Of a DNA stretch of 64,000 bases, positions 1-9,169 are shown one piece after another (positions within the stretch are counted from its first letter, which is position 1; each line of letters opens with the position of its first letter). The position numbers and the translations under genes were made by a program. The notes beneath the pieces were generated by a model. That model worked only from the letters and a program-made list of their open reading frames with translations, was not told the origin of the DNA and searched no databases. This DNA is from an uncultured Collinsella sp. (GTDB lineage: Bacteria; Actinomycetota; Coriobacteriia; Coriobacteriales; Coriobacteriaceae). The DNA lies in the NCBI GenBank assembly GCA_900551555.1, contig URWC01000001.1, positions 1 to 64,000 on the forward strand, written 5' to 3'.

Positions 1-42
1 ATAGGCGCCCAGCAGCCGCAGACTATATTCGGAAAGCGCCAT
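1..42 (-). CDS. 5' end of a gene downstream of lepA, possibly hemW (partial)
   Basis: An open frame begins at an ATG at 42 and runs off the left edge (MALSEYSLRLLGAY). It starts 4 bases past the lepA stop, with a weak GAGTAGG ribosome site inside the lepA end. In many bacteria lepA is followed by hemW, the radical-SAM haem chaperone, and HemW begins close to its first strand. Only 14 residues are visible, so the name rests on gene order alone. Confidence 0.45.
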   Translation of the reverse strand, partial: MALSEYSLRLLGAY

Positions 43-46
43 AGAC

Positions 47-1858
47 CTACTCGTCCACCTTGAGGATCGCCATAAAGGCCTCCTGAGGGACCTCGACCGA
101 GCCGATGGCCTTCATGCGTTTCTTGCCCTCTTTCTGCTTCTCGAGCAGCTTACGCTTACGCGAAATATCGCCGCCGTAGCACTTAGCAAGCACGTCCTTG
201 CGACGCGCCTTGACGGTAGAACGGGCGATGATCTTGTTGCCGATAGCACCTTGGATGGGAACCTCGAACAGCTGACGCGGAATAATCTCCTTGAGCTTGT
301 CGCACAGACCACGGGCCAGGCCATAGGCCTTGTCCTTATGGACGATAAACGATAGCGCGTCCACCTCGTCGCCCGAAAGCAAGATATCGAGCTTAACGAG
401 CTCGGATGGACGGTACTCGTTGAACTCGTAGTCGAGCGAGGCATAGCCCTTGGTACGGCTCTTGAGCTGGTCAAAGAAGTCCAAGATGAGCTCGGCGAGC
501 GGCATATCAAAGCGCATCTCGACCGACTTGCTCGTGAGATGAATCATGTCGGTAGTAATGCCGCGGTGCTCGATAGCGAGCTGCATGACGGCACCCGTAT
601 ACTCGGGCGGGCAGATAATCTTGGCCTTGAGGTAGGGCTCCTCGATGCGCTCGATGCGCGTAGCCTCGGGCAGATCCTGCGGGCTGCGGACATCAATCAT
701 CTCGCCGTCAGTCTTGTAGACGTGATAGTCCACCGAGGGGCTCGTAGCAATGAGGTCAAGATTGAACTCGCGCTCCAGGCGCTCCTTGACGACCTCCATA
801 TGCAGCAGGCCCAAGAAGCCCACGCGGAAACCAAAGCCGAGCGCCACCGAGGTCTCGGGCTCCCACACCAACGACGGGTCGTTGACGTGCAGCTTATCGA
901 GCGCGTCACGCAGGTTCTCGTAGTCCTTGTTATCGATCGGGAACAGGCCCGTATAAACCATGGGCTTGGCCTCGCGGTAGCCGGGAAGCGGCTCAGGGCA
1001 GGGATTCGACGCCCACGTGAGGGTATCGCCCACGCGAACGGCCTCGGGGTCCTTCAGGCCCGTGACCACGTATCCGACCTCGCCGACCGTGAGCGCGTCG
1101 ACCGGGGTCTCGGCGGGACGCTTGACGCCCACGCCATCGACCAAAAAGTCGCCCTTTGCCTGCATCATGCGCAGGGTATCGCCCTTTTTGATGGAACCGT
1201 CAAAGACGCGGACCGTGGCGACGACGCCACGATACTCGTCGAAGTATGAATCCAGAATGAGTGCCTTGAGCGGCGCGTTCGCATCGCCCTTGGGCGGAGA
1301 GATCAAAAAGACAATGGACTCCAGCAGATCGTGGATGCCCTCGCCGGTCTTGCCCGAGACACACACGGCATCATCGGCAGGGATCGCCAGGTCATCCTCG
1401 ATCTCGGTCTTAACCTCGTCGGGATGAGCCGAGGGCAGGTCGATCTTGTTGATGGCCGGCACAATGTCCAGATTGGCGTTCATGGCGAGCGTCGCGTTGG
1501 AGACGGTCTGCGCCTCGACGCCCTGCGTGGCGTCAACGACGAGCACCGCGCCCTCACAGGCCGCCAGCGAGCGCGAGACCTCATAGGTAAAGTCCACGTG
1601 GCCCGGCGTATCGATCAGATTGAACTGATACGTCTCGCCATCGTCGGCGTCATAGGACACGCGAACGGCATTGGACTTGATCGTGATGCCGCGCTCGCGC
1701 TCGATATCCATGGTGTCGAGCAGCTGCGACTCCATGTCGCGCTCGTCGACGGTATGGGTGAGCTCGAGAATGCGGTCACTGATCGTGGACTTGCCATGGT
1801 CGATGTGCGCAACGATTGAGAAGTTGCGGATGTGGGAAATGTCAATTGAAGTATTCAT
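47..1858 (-). CDS. lepA: Elongation factor 4 (LepA), ribosome back-translocating GTPase
   Basis: A translation GTPase of 603 residues that acts on stalled or mistranslocated 70S ribosomes. Residues 17-25 give the P-loop AHIDHGKST, 83-87 the switch II DTPGH and 137-140 NKID. The C-terminal region is the LepA-specific lysine/arginine-rich domain, which separates it from EF-G. The frame stays open 20 codons upstream, but those codons run through the rpsT terminator, so the ATG at 1858 (protein MNTSIDISH) is the better start. It lies downstream of rpsT and directly upstream of a probable hemW. Length and domain order are normal for the family. Confidence 0.97.
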   Translation of the reverse strand: MNTSIDISHIRNFSIVAHIDHGKSTISDRILELTHTVDERDMESQLLDTMDIERERGITIKSNAVRVSYDADDGETYQFNLIDTPGHVDFTYEVSRSLAACEGAVLVVDATQGVEAQTVSNATLAMNANLDIVPAINKIDLPSAHPDEVKTEIEDDLAIPADDAVCVSGKTGEGIHDLLESIVFLISPPKGDANAPLKALILDSYFDEYRGVVATVRVFDGSIKKGDTLRMMQAKGDFLVDGVGVKRPAETPVDALTVGEVGYVVTGLKDPEAVRVGDTLTWASNPCPEPLPGYREAKPMVYTGLFPIDNKDYENLRDALDKLHVNDPSLVWEPETSVALGFGFRVGFLGLLHMEVVKERLEREFNLDLIATSPSVDYHVYKTDGEMIDVRSPQDLPEATRIERIEEPYLKAKIICPPEYTGAVMQLAIEHRGITTDMIHLTSKSVEMRFDMPLAELILDFFDQLKSRTKGYASLDYEFNEYRPSELVKLDILLSGDEVDALSFIVHKDKAYGLARGLCDKLKEIIPRQLFEVPIQGAIGNKIIARSTVKARRKDVLAKCYGGDISRKRKLLEKQKEGKKRMKAIGSVEVPQEAFMAILKVDE

Positions 1859-1883
1859 GCGGACTATCTTACCCGAGCGGTAC

Positions 1884-1920
1884 AAAAAATGGAGCCTGTT
1901 CCATAAAACAGGCTCCATTT
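1884..1920 (-). terminator. Intrinsic terminator of rpsT
   Basis: Perfect 14-bp inverted repeat (AAATGGAGCCTGTT with its complement) around a short loop, followed on the minus strand by six T. It lies 35 bases after the rpsT stop and just before lepA, so rpsT is largely transcribed on its own. Confidence 0.92.
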
Positions 1921-1954
1921 ATGCGCGTAATCTGTGTGGTGTGAAATTTACAAC

Positions 1955-2221
1955 TTAAGCGTTGATGCTGTTCACGAGCTTGGCAAGACCGGACTTGCGG
2001 TTGGAAGCCTGGTTCTTGTGGATAACATGCTTGGCGGCAGCCATGTCGAGACGCTTGGTGACGGTCTTGAGGGCAGCCTGGGCCTTCTCGGCGTCGCCCT
2101 CGGCGACGGCGGACTGGACGTGCTTGGTCAGCGTCTTGAGCTCGGACTTGACAGCCTTGTTACGCATGCGAGCTGCCTCATTGGTGCGGATACGCTTCTT
2201 CTGAGACTTGATGTTTGCCAC
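1955..2221 (-). CDS. rpsT: 30S ribosomal protein S20 (bS20)
   Basis: An 88-residue, lysine/arginine- and alanine-rich protein that binds the 5' domain of 16S rRNA. The start is a GTG at 2221 giving [15 protein letters not shown], the classic S20 opening, with AAAGGA about ten bases upstream. The open frame continues upstream but that part is not S20-like. It has its own candidate promoter and a leader containing a terminator-like hairpin, and it ends at a strong terminator, so it forms a monocistronic unit between holA and lepA. Confidence 0.96.
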   Translation of the reverse strand: MANIKSQKKRIRTNEAARMRNKAVKSELKTLTKHVQSAVAEGDAEKAQAALKTVTKRLDMAAAKHVIHKNQASNRKSGLAKLVNSINA

Positions 2222-2248
2222 TTCTGGAGTTCCTTTCGAGTTCCTTGC

Positions 2249-2286
2249 AAAAAATGTATGACACCTCTGAGACACGGTGAGGTCAT
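2249..2286 (-). promoter_or_regulatory. Terminator-like hairpin in the rpsT leader (possible attenuator)
   Basis: On the minus strand TGACCTC pairs with GAGG-TG-TCA (two-base bulge), followed by TACATTTTTTGC. It lies between the candidate rpsT promoter and the rpsT ribosome site, where a conditional terminator would sit. Seen in sequence; function inferred. Confidence 0.45.
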
Positions 2287-2296
2287 GCAAGCGTCT

Positions 2297-2305
2297 ACTA
2301 TAGCA
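2297..2305 (-). promoter_or_regulatory. Extended -10 promoter of rpsT
   Basis: Minus strand TGC TATAGT, an extended -10 hexamer, about 75 bases before the rpsT GTG. No good -35 is present, as is common for extended -10 promoters. Confidence 0.6.
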
Positions 2306-2354
2306 CGCTCCCCCTCAAAGGGATAGAACGAATTTGTCAAATAGGCAGGTATCA

Positions 2355-3317
2355 TCACGATTTTCTCAAGATGTTCGTAATCCAGAGCAAAAGCGCGGTC
2401 TCAGAATCGGCCGAACCCTTGAGCGCGAGCTCTACATCGACCGCCCCCTCGAGCGCCGCGACGAGCTCTGCCATCGAAAAGCGACGTGCCCAGGTCAAGT
2501 GATTCTTGACCTGCCAGGACTGGAGCTTGAGCGTTGCGGCCAGCTCACGACCCTGTCCGCGCGCATCGAGCGCCTTGGCGACGATAAGCTCGCGGATGCG
2601 GCCGCACAGCAACGTGTAAGTCCACACGTAGCTCTTGGCGGGCAATAGATTGAAAAGCTCGAGCGAGCGTCGCATGTCACGTGCCGAGACCGCATTGAGA
2701 AAGTCCCAGGGTTGAACCTCGGCCGTACGTACAATCCAGCGCTCAACGTCGGCAAGCTCAATCTGGGGCGCCTCGACCATCTGGGCAAGCTTAGCCAAGT
2801 CGTTATCGAGCATGCGAGTGTTCTCGCCCGAACGCGAGACGAGCTCCTCGGCGGCCGCCGTCGAGATCGACTTGCCGCGCTGCGTCGCCATCTGCTGCAC
2901 GCGACGCGGTAGCTCCCAGCGCTTGGTGCCGGAGCAATCGATCACGGCCTTCTTATCGATCTTGGCGATCGCCTTATACAGGCGTGTGTTCTTGGCAAGC
3001 GAGTCGGCAATGACGAGGCAGACCGTTGTGGGGCTGGGACTCGCCAAATACTCGACAAGCGGCTCCGAGACCGCCTTGGCGAGCTTTGAACAGCCATCAA
3101 GGATTACCAAGCGAAACTCGCTGCCCATCGGAAAGGTGTTAAGCGATCCGATAATGGACTCGATATCGGGGTCCTTGGTCATGTCGCGCTCGTCGATGTT
3201 GAACTCGACCATGCCCGTCTTTTCCAGACGCGCTTTCATACGCGAGACGGCGTGATCGCGCTTGACTCCGTCGGTACCGACGATCAGATATGCCGGCAGC
3301 AGACCGATTTCGGACAT
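2355..3317 (-). CDS. holA: DNA polymerase III delta subunit
   Basis: A 320-residue clamp-loader subunit that opens the sliding clamp. The protein begins MSEIGLLPAYLIVGTDGVKRDHAV, where the usual delta opening (a strand leading into a degenerate G-x-D P-loop) is visible; the middle carries the AAA+ lid and the end the helical collar domain. The ATG at 3317 has GGGAGGGG just upstream; a longer frame to 3380 has no homologous residues. It lies 78 bases after comEC, the very common comEA-comEC-holA order. No lesion seen. Confidence 0.94.
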   Translation of the reverse strand: MSEIGLLPAYLIVGTDGVKRDHAVSRMKARLEKTGMVEFNIDERDMTKDPDIESIIGSLNTFPMGSEFRLVILDGCSKLAKAVSEPLVEYLASPSPTTVCLVIADSLAKNTRLYKAIAKIDKKAVIDCSGTKRWELPRRVQQMATQRGKSISTAAAEELVSRSGENTRMLDNDLAKLAQMVEAPQIELADVERWIVRTAEVQPWDFLNAVSARDMRRSLELFNLLPAKSYVWTYTLLCGRIRELIVAKALDARGQGRELAATLKLQSWQVKNHLTWARRFSMAELVAALEGAVDVELALKGSADSETALLLWITNILRKS

Positions 3318-3395
3318 TGCGCTCCCCTCCCGCAGGCCTTCGTATTCGTTCCGTGCCATTCTAGCCCAGGGGCCCACCACACGCCAACGACGTCG

Positions 3396-5699
3396 TCACG
3401 GTCGCTGGCGTCGCATCGCAAAGCCATTCGCAGTTGGCGTGACGGTAATGTCGCCGTGTTCGATGGTGCACGCGAACACGCCGCCCGCTTCCTTAACGGC
3501 ATCGATGCAGGCATCGGACGGATGGCCGTATCGATTCCCCTCGCCCGCGCTCGCGAGGGAAAGCTCGGGCTTCAGGACGTCCAGCAACTCACCATCGGCT
3601 GAAACCTTAGAGCCGTGATGCCCAAGTTTAAGTACATCGATATCTCCCACCTCCTGCACGAATTCCCGTTCTTGATCGAGCTCGGCATCACCGGTGAGGA
3701 GCACACGCAGGCCCTTGCCTTCCTGAACATAAGAGAGCAGCAGGACAAGCGAGTCCTCATTTCCCTCGCCATCCACGGACTCGAATGGCCACATCACGCG
3801 GGCGCAAAATGAGCCGATGTCGACCGTATCCCCACGGCGCACCTGCCGATACTCCACGCCAGGTCGGTTCAATACCTCGGCAGGAGCATCCTCCAGCGCA
3901 TCCGCCGCCACGGCAATCGTTCTGACCGAAAACTGTTCGAGCAAGGCAGGCAGACCACCCCAGTGGTCCTCATCCCAATGCGTAACAAAGACGGCATCGA
4001 TATGGTGCACGTTATTGCGAACCAACGCCGCCACCACGCGCTCGTCGAGCCCGCAGTCGACGAGTGCCACTGCGCTGCCCTGGCGAATAAGAATCGCATC
4101 GGCCTGGCCCACATCGAGCACCGTCACCGAAGGCGGCGCGAATCGATCCCAGTAGACGTACGGAATCGCAGCCAAGAGCACCAGGCATGCAAGCCCCACC
4201 GCCATAGGACGTGCGCGGGGACGCGGCCACCAGACCAGCAGAACCGCCAGCACACACGGCACTAGGTAAATCCACATGCTATCGGGCGGCACGCTCACGG
4301 ATGCACCCGGCACGGCGGCAAACAGCTGCTCGAAGAACAGCGCGCAACGGGCGGCAATCATGGGCACAACGAGCGCCCAAGTCCGCAACGGCGCCACGAG
4401 CGAAAAGGGAACCAGCACGATCGACACAGCAAGCAGCACGCTCACCACCGGACCGATGACCGCATTTGCCAGCGGAGCAATGAGCGAGAACGTACCGAAG
4501 GCGGGAATGGTAATGGGAAGAGTCGCCAGTTGCGAGCACAGCGTGACGGAAAGCATGCTGGCAACGCCCGATGACACACCCAGCTCACCCAAAGCGTAGG
4601 TCGCATAGGGGCAAAAGCACAGAATGGCTAAGACGCTGGCACATGAAAGTTGAAAGCCCATCTCGAACAGCACCGTCGGTCGCAGTAGCACAAAGATGGA
4701 CATGGTTACGAAGAGCGCCGATGCGCCGTGCCGGCGACGCCCCGCGCCGTTTACAACAAGCGTAGCGAACACCATGCAGCACGCGCGCACGGCCGAGGGA
4801 GACGCGCCCGTAAAGGCAGCGTAGCCCACAAGCGCCATCGCCAATATCGCCCGCTGAACACCACGTGAGCAGCGAGTTTTTTGCAATACACCCTCGATTA
4901 CAAATCCCACGATAGCCAAATGGCTGCCGGAGACGGCTATAAGATGCGCCGTTCCCGTCACCGAAAACCAGTCGCCCGCCGGCTGGGCGCGTAGCTCGGC
5001 CGAACGACCGCAGACGACACCGGCTATGAGCGCACGCGCCGGGTCGGTCGCAGGCGCGATGGACGCTAGCAGCCCATTTCGCAGCCGAAGCAGCGGCCCC
5101 GGAGAGCCCTCATCGACCGGCACAATCCGAACGGCTTGAACCTTGCGCACCTCGCCTCGGAGCACGCGCGATCGTCCATATGCATCGTTCTCAAAACGTG
5201 AAACGCGACCGATAACACGCACGTGCGCCCCGGCCTTGAGCTCGCGGTCACACGACAGGCGAACCGTTGCCAAGTTCTTACCGTCCGCGCGCGCCTCGCA
5301 GGTATAGGAATACACGTCGTCGTTTATGGATGAATCACCCTGCACGACAAACTCGAGGCTGCTTGCCGCTCGACCGTCGAGCGCCTTCGAGGCGCCTAGC
5401 GTGCCCGCAGCCCACCACGCCGAGACGACCGCTCCCGCCACGAGACCGACGGACGCGGCATACAGCCACCGCTTCCAAGGGGCAAGCCGCGCACAAGATT
5501 GAGCCAGCACAACGAATACCGCCGCCGCAACGGGAATGGCCCATAGCAGCCCGACCGCCGGCGCCTGCTCCCTCAGCAGCGCATCAGCGGCCACGTTGAG
5601 CACCAAGGCGCAGCTCATGCACATGCCGGCACACAGGGCCATCGTCCACGGCATCAGGGGCCGCGGAGGCATCACATGTTCGCGCTCGGTCGCACTCAT
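3396..5699 (-). CDS. comEC: ComEC/Rec2 DNA-uptake channel protein
   Basis: A 767-residue polytopic membrane protein that forms the inner-membrane channel for single-stranded DNA in natural transformation. An N-terminal soluble segment follows the first membrane helices (DUF4131-like), then a long block of hydrophobic helices (the competence domain with GTAHLIAVSGSHLAI), then a C-terminal metallo-beta-lactamase-like domain with LDVGQADAILI and THWDEDHWGG, which keeps its metal ligands. The ATG at 5699 overlaps the comEA stop as ATGA, showing coupled translation. No frameshift or truncation is visible, so DNA uptake looks genetically intact at this step. Confidence 0.95.
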   Translation of the reverse strand: MSATEREHVMPPRPLMPWTMALCAGMCMSCALVLNVAADALLREQAPAVGLLWAIPVAAAVFVVLAQSCARLAPWKRWLYAASVGLVAGAVVSAWWAAGTLGASKALDGRAASSLEFVVQGDSSINDDVYSYTCEARADGKNLATVRLSCDRELKAGAHVRVIGRVSRFENDAYGRSRVLRGEVRKVQAVRIVPVDEGSPGPLLRLRNGLLASIAPATDPARALIAGVVCGRSAELRAQPAGDWFSVTGTAHLIAVSGSHLAIVGFVIEGVLQKTRCSRGVQRAILAMALVGYAAFTGASPSAVRACCMVFATLVVNGAGRRRHGASALFVTMSIFVLLRPTVLFEMGFQLSCASVLAILCFCPYATYALGELGVSSGVASMLSVTLCSQLATLPITIPAFGTFSLIAPLANAVIGPVVSVLLAVSIVLVPFSLVAPLRTWALVVPMIAARCALFFEQLFAAVPGASVSVPPDSMWIYLVPCVLAVLLVWWPRPRARPMAVGLACLVLLAAIPYVYWDRFAPPSVTVLDVGQADAILIRQGSAVALVDCGLDERVVAALVRNNVHHIDAVFVTHWDEDHWGGLPALLEQFSVRTIAVAADALEDAPAEVLNRPGVEYRQVRRGDTVDIGSFCARVMWPFESVDGEGNEDSLVLLLSYVQEGKGLRVLLTGDAELDQEREFVQEVGDIDVLKLGHHGSKVSADGELLDVLKPELSLASAGEGNRYGHPSDACIDAVKEAGGVFACTIEHGDITVTPTANGFAMRRQRP

Positions 5700-6409
5700 A
5701 CGCAGATGCAATCTTTGATTTTGGCAAGCTTCTTCTCGCCGATTCCCGACACACGCATCAGATCGTCAACCGAGGCAAAAGCACCGTTCTTTGTACGCTC
5801 ATCGATAATCGACTGTGCCATGGAGGGACCGATGCCCGAGAGCGTCTGCAGCTCTGCCGCGCTTGCCGTATTGATGTTGACTAGGCCCGTTGCGCCACTC
5901 ACGCCCAATGATGCGGAAGCCCCACCATCAACACCGGCTTCCGCAATGGACGCCTGCTGCTCCCCCACCGTTGGAACGTGAATCTTCTGCCCATCGACGA
6001 CCTTGGATGCCCGATTGAGCCCCGTAACGTCTGCCTCGGGCGCCAGCCCGCCGGCGGCATCTATCGCCTGAGCCACCCGCGCGCCGTCCTTGACGCGATA
6101 TACACCGGGCGACACAACGGCACCATCAACATCGACATAAACCTCTGCCGCGGCAGACGCCTTAGACGAAGAGCCTTCGGATGTCTTTCCGCTCGAGGCA
6201 TCGCCGGATCCCGGCTCCACTAACGAGCCCGAACCATCAGTGCGCTCAAACGACACGCCGCCAGTACCGCCGCCAAGGTTCGCCATCGCCAAGCCGCTCG
6301 CCATCGCAATGACGACCAGTATCGCCATCACCACTGCCTTGTGACCGAGCAGCTTGTCCGCCCAGCGGTCCATCTTTTTGACCCGTTCGTGTTGTTCGCG
6401 CTGCGCCAT
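5696..6409 (-). CDS. comEA: ComEA-type competence DNA receptor
   Basis: A 237-residue membrane-anchored DNA-binding protein. Residues about 24-46 form one membrane helix, followed by a glycine/serine linker, an SLBB domain (VYVDVDGAVVSPGVYRV) and two C-terminal helix-hairpin-helix motifs (INTASAAELQTLSGIGPSMA and LMRVSGIGEKKLAKI) that bind duplex DNA. The ATG at 6409 has GGGAGG upstream. It overlaps comEC by four bases. A perfect AAAACCGGTTTT palindrome lies about 60 bases upstream and may be a regulator site. Confidence 0.94.
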   Translation of the reverse strand: MAQREQHERVKKMDRWADKLLGHKAVVMAILVVIAMASGLAMANLGGGTGGVSFERTDGSGSLVEPGSGDASSGKTSEGSSSKASAAAEVYVDVDGAVVSPGVYRVKDGARVAQAIDAAGGLAPEADVTGLNRASKVVDGQKIHVPTVGEQQASIAEAGVDGGASASLGVSGATGLVNINTASAAELQTLSGIGPSMAQSIIDERTKNGAFASVDDLMRVSGIGEKKLAKIKDCICV

Positions 6410-6466
6410 AGCAAAACCTCCCAACACCATCGTGTCAGGAAAAAAGCCCTGCAACAGCCACGCTCC

Positions 6467-6478
6467 AAAACCGGTTTT
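6467..6478. promoter_or_regulatory. 12-bp perfect palindrome upstream of comEA
   Basis: AAAACCGGTTTT, about 60 bases before the comEA start and just downstream of a TTGACC hexamer on the minus strand (6482-6487). Operator-like by symmetry and position; no regulator identified. Confidence 0.35.
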
Positions 6479-6582
6479 AGCGGTCAAACCAAATACCGAC
6501 CAAAACCTTGCACAAATCTGTCCATTTATTCAGGCACACGTCAGCAAATGAACACTTAGCCGCAAAAAGCCCAGATAGCAAA

Positions 6583-6612
6583 AGACCGACGATGCAGGCG
6601 CATCGTCGGTCT
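6583..6612 (-). terminator. Terminator of the mihF-gmk-rpoZ-thiI unit
   Basis: Perfect 12-bp stem AGACCGACGATG with its complement and a 6-base loop, followed on the minus strand by TTTTGCT, 11 bases after the thiI stop. Confidence 0.85.
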
Positions 6613-6622
6613 ATGCACAAAT

Positions 6623-7867
6623 TTACTCGTGATCTTGGTAAATCTCACGCGGAGCAAGCTCCGAATGTTTGCGTTTTAAGGTCTTGGGGGCCTTATACGT
6701 GTTGCTTTCGAAGTCGATGTACTCAGTCTGCTTGAGTAGGCGCTCGATCATCTCCTCGTGATCGAACAACTCCCAGGCCTCATGCACGGCATCGAGTTTA
6801 GCGTGCGTCTCGGGACGACGCGGCATAAACAGCGTGCAGCAGTCGGGAGCGGCCTCAGTCGAGATATCGAACGTACCAATCTCCTCGGCGCGCGCGATGA
6901 TCTCCTGCTTGTCCGAACCGATGAGAGGACGGAACACGGGAATCTTCACGGCCTCGTTAACGGCCATGATATTCTCAAGCGTTTGGGAGGCAACCTGTCC
7001 AAGCGATTCGCCCGTCACGATGGCCTTGGCGCCCTCGATGTGTGCAATGCGCTCGGCAACCGAATACATAATGCGGCGATACATGATCACGCGCAGGTTG
7101 CTGGGACAGGTGACCGAAATCTCACGCTGGCAGTCGCCAAACGGCACCACGTACAGGCGGCCGATCTGGACACCCGGCTCAAGCGCACGGATGATGTCCT
7201 GTACCAAATACTCGCTCGTATCGGGCGTCTGCGGACGACCGGAGAAATGTACCGGCACGCACACCGCGCCGCGACGCGCGAGCATCCAGGTTGCCACCGG
7301 AGAATCAATACCCGACGACAGCAGCGTCACGACCTTGCCGGCAGAACCCACCGGCAGACCGCCCACGCCGCGCTCGGAGCGCGCGTACACATAAACGCTA
7401 CCCTGGACCACCAGTACGTGCACCATCGCATCGGGGTCGTGCATTTGAACCTTTTTATCGGGGAAGGCCTCGCACAGCACCTCGCCCACCTGACGATTGA
7501 TGTCAATCGAGGTGAGCTCATAATCGGTATTGGAGCGCTTGGCGTGCACCTTAAACGAATCGAAGGAACCAAACTCGCGCAGCGCCTTCACGGCGGCGGC
7601 ACAGTACTCCTGAGGGTCGCGATTGGTGTGATACGCCAAAGACACACGAGCAACGCCGGGAACGGTGCGAATGACACGCGCCGCCTCGTCGGCCTGATGC
7701 TCGTTAAAGGTCACGAGGATATAACCGGAAATTCGAGACACGGCATTCACGGAAAAGGCGGCCAAGGCCGCCTTGATGTTATCCATGAGGATATGCTCAA
7801 AATGTGCGCGGTTCTTACCCTTCAGTCCAACCTCGTGATAGTGGACCAGGCAGACGCGAGCCGCCAT
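6623..7867 (-). CDS. thiI: tRNA 4-thiouridine sulfurtransferase ThiI
   Basis: A 414-residue enzyme that adenylates and thiolates U8 of tRNA, and in some organisms supplies sulfur for the thiamine thiazole. It has an N-terminal ferredoxin-like domain, a THUMP domain around residues 60-165, and a PP-loop ATPase starting LSSGIDSP at 183-190. PDCCTLFMP, the conserved cysteine pair, follows. The C-terminal rhodanese domain of the E. coli protein is missing, as in most Gram-positive ThiI, so another sulfur donor is needed. The ATG abuts the rpoZ stop directly, so translation is probably coupled. Confidence 0.96.
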   Translation of the reverse strand: MAARVCLVHYHEVGLKGKNRAHFEHILMDNIKAALAAFSVNAVSRISGYILVTFNEHQADEAARVIRTVPGVARVSLAYHTNRDPQEYCAAAVKALREFGSFDSFKVHAKRSNTDYELTSIDINRQVGEVLCEAFPDKKVQMHDPDAMVHVLVVQGSVYVYARSERGVGGLPVGSAGKVVTLLSSGIDSPVATWMLARRGAVCVPVHFSGRPQTPDTSEYLVQDIIRALEPGVQIGRLYVVPFGDCQREISVTCPSNLRVIMYRRIMYSVAERIAHIEGAKAIVTGESLGQVASQTLENIMAVNEAVKIPVFRPLIGSDKQEIIARAEEIGTFDISTEAAPDCCTLFMPRRPETHAKLDAVHEAWELFDHEEMIERLLKQTEYIDFESNTYKAPKTLKRKHSELAPREIYQDHE

Positions 7868-8149
7868 TTAGGCTTCAGCAACCTTGTGGCCGAGCGCCTT
7901 CTCGTAACGGGCCTCGTCGTAAGAGATGTCGCCGTCGACAATCTCGTCCATAGCCATCGAGATGGTGTCGGCACCGGAAAGCCCGATGGTGATGTCATCG
8001 ACATCCTGGACGGCAAGCACGCGGTTGTGCTGGCCACGCAGCATGCTATTGATATCGCAGGCGCGCTTGGAGGCAAGCGAAGCGAGCAGGAAGCGGTTGT
8101 GATCGGTCTTCTCCAGAAGATCGTCAATGCAAGGCTTTACAACGGACAC
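7868..8149 (-). CDS. rpoZ: RNA polymerase omega subunit
   Basis: A 93-residue RNA polymerase assembly subunit. It starts at GTG 8149 (MSVVKPCIDDLLEKTDHNRFLLASLASKRACDI) with the family's conserved 'N-R-F-L-L-A...A-K-R-A' helix. The ribosome site overlaps the gmk stop five bases upstream. Gene order gmk-rpoZ is standard; the coupling of thiI to it is less usual. Confidence 0.95.
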   Translation of the reverse strand: MSVVKPCIDDLLEKTDHNRFLLASLASKRACDINSMLRGQHNRVLAVQDVDDITIGLSGADTISMAMDEIVDGDISYDEARYEKALGHKVAEA

Positions 8150-8154
8150 GGACC

Positions 8155-8724
8155 TCAGATCCTTTCATGCATATCGAGAACGCGAACGAGCTCATCGGTC
8201 GCGCGGTCGAGATCGTCATTAACCACGACGTCGTCGTAGCGGTCGGCAAGGGCAAGCTCATCGGCGGCGTTTGCCATACGCAGCTCAATCGTCTCGGGCG
8301 TCTCGGTACCGCGACCGACTAGACGCTCGCGGAGCACCTCAAGCGAAGGCGGCTTGATAAAGATCAGCACGGCCTCGGGGAAACGCTCCTTCACCTGCAG
8401 GGCGCCCTGGACATCAATCTCCAAAATCAGAGATGCGCCAGAGGCGAGCTTGGATGTGACCTCGCTCACCAACGTGCCGTAGCAGTTACCGTGGACCTCG
8501 GCCCACTCAACAAACTCACCGTTTGCCACGCGGCGGTCGAACTCCTCGCGCGTCAGAAAAAAGTAGTTGACGCCGTCGACCTCACCTTTGCGTGGTGCTC
8601 GCGTGGTAGCCGAAACCGTCAGGCCCAGGTTCGAGCGGCGCTCGCGCACACGAGTGACGAGCGTACCCTTCCCTGCGCCTGACGGTCCAGAAATCACAAA
8701 GAGCTTGGAATCCTGAGCGCTCAC
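8155..8724 (-). CDS. gmk: Guanylate kinase
   Basis: A 189-residue enzyme converting GMP to GDP with ATP. The P-loop SGPSGAGKGTLV lies near residues 12-23, followed by the GMP-binding TTRAPRKGEVDGVNYFF segment and the conserved EWAEVHGNCYGT. It starts at GTG 8724, immediately after the mihF stop, so it is translated with it. Normal length. Confidence 0.97.
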   Translation of the reverse strand: MSAQDSKLFVISGPSGAGKGTLVTRVRERRSNLGLTVSATTRAPRKGEVDGVNYFFLTREEFDRRVANGEFVEWAEVHGNCYGTLVSEVTSKLASGASLILEIDVQGALQVKERFPEAVLIFIKPPSLEVLRERLVGRGTETPETIELRMANAADELALADRYDDVVVNDDLDRATDELVRVLDMHERI

Positions 8725-9033
8725 TTATTTGGTCAGCTGCTCGAGGAGCTGCTCGCGCTGACGGACGCCGAGGCCCTGGACGCGACGGGTAGCGGAGATA
8801 CCAAGCTCCTCCATGATCTTGGCGGCCTTGGCCTTGCCATAACCAGGAAGAGACTCGATGAGGGTGGAAACCTTCATGCGGGAAGCGATGGGGTCATCGG
8901 AGTTGAGCACGGACTCGAGGGACTTCTCGCCCTTCTTGATCTGCTCGCGAAGCTCAGCGCGGGCGTGACGTGCGGCAGCAGCCTTCTCAAGAGCCTGCTT
9001 ACGCTGCTCATCGGTAAGCTGAGGGAGTGCCAT
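8725..9033 (-). CDS. mihF: Integration host factor, actinobacterial type
   Basis: A 102-residue nucleoid protein unrelated to the IHF alpha/beta pair. It has an N-terminal basic helix rich in alanine and arginine, then the helix-two-turns-helix fold carrying LPGYGKAKAAKIMEELGI and TRRVQGLGVRQREQL, which bends DNA and helps several replication and recombination events in actinobacteria. The start at 9033 has a GGAGG site six bases upstream. Its place directly before gmk is the normal actinobacterial arrangement and supports the class assignment. Confidence 0.95.
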   Translation of the reverse strand: MALPQLTDEQRKQALEKAAAARHARAELREQIKKGEKSLESVLNSDDPIASRMKVSTLIESLPGYGKAKAAKIMEELGISATRRVQGLGVRQREQLLEQLTK

Positions 9034-9077
9034 TCGTACCTCCAAGTAGTTGGGTTATATCTGATTCAATAATTGGC

Positions 9078-9086
9078 ATTTTAGCA
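9078..9086 (-). promoter_or_regulatory. Extended -10 promoter before mihF
   Basis: Minus strand TGC TAAAAT, 45 bases before the mihF start. A second possibility is TTGCAC-17-TAACCT further upstream. Either would drive mihF-gmk-rpoZ-thiI. Confidence 0.55.
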
Positions 9087-9169
9087 CGTAGAACGTACAA
9101 AATGCCCAATCGCGGCTCCATAGGTTAGACGATACCCGCAAAAAGTGCAATATACTGCGCCCAAAGTTA

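Noticed and set aside
6758..8239. 493-codon open frame on the plus strand
   Set aside because: Antisense to thiI, rpoZ and gmk, all clearly conserved.
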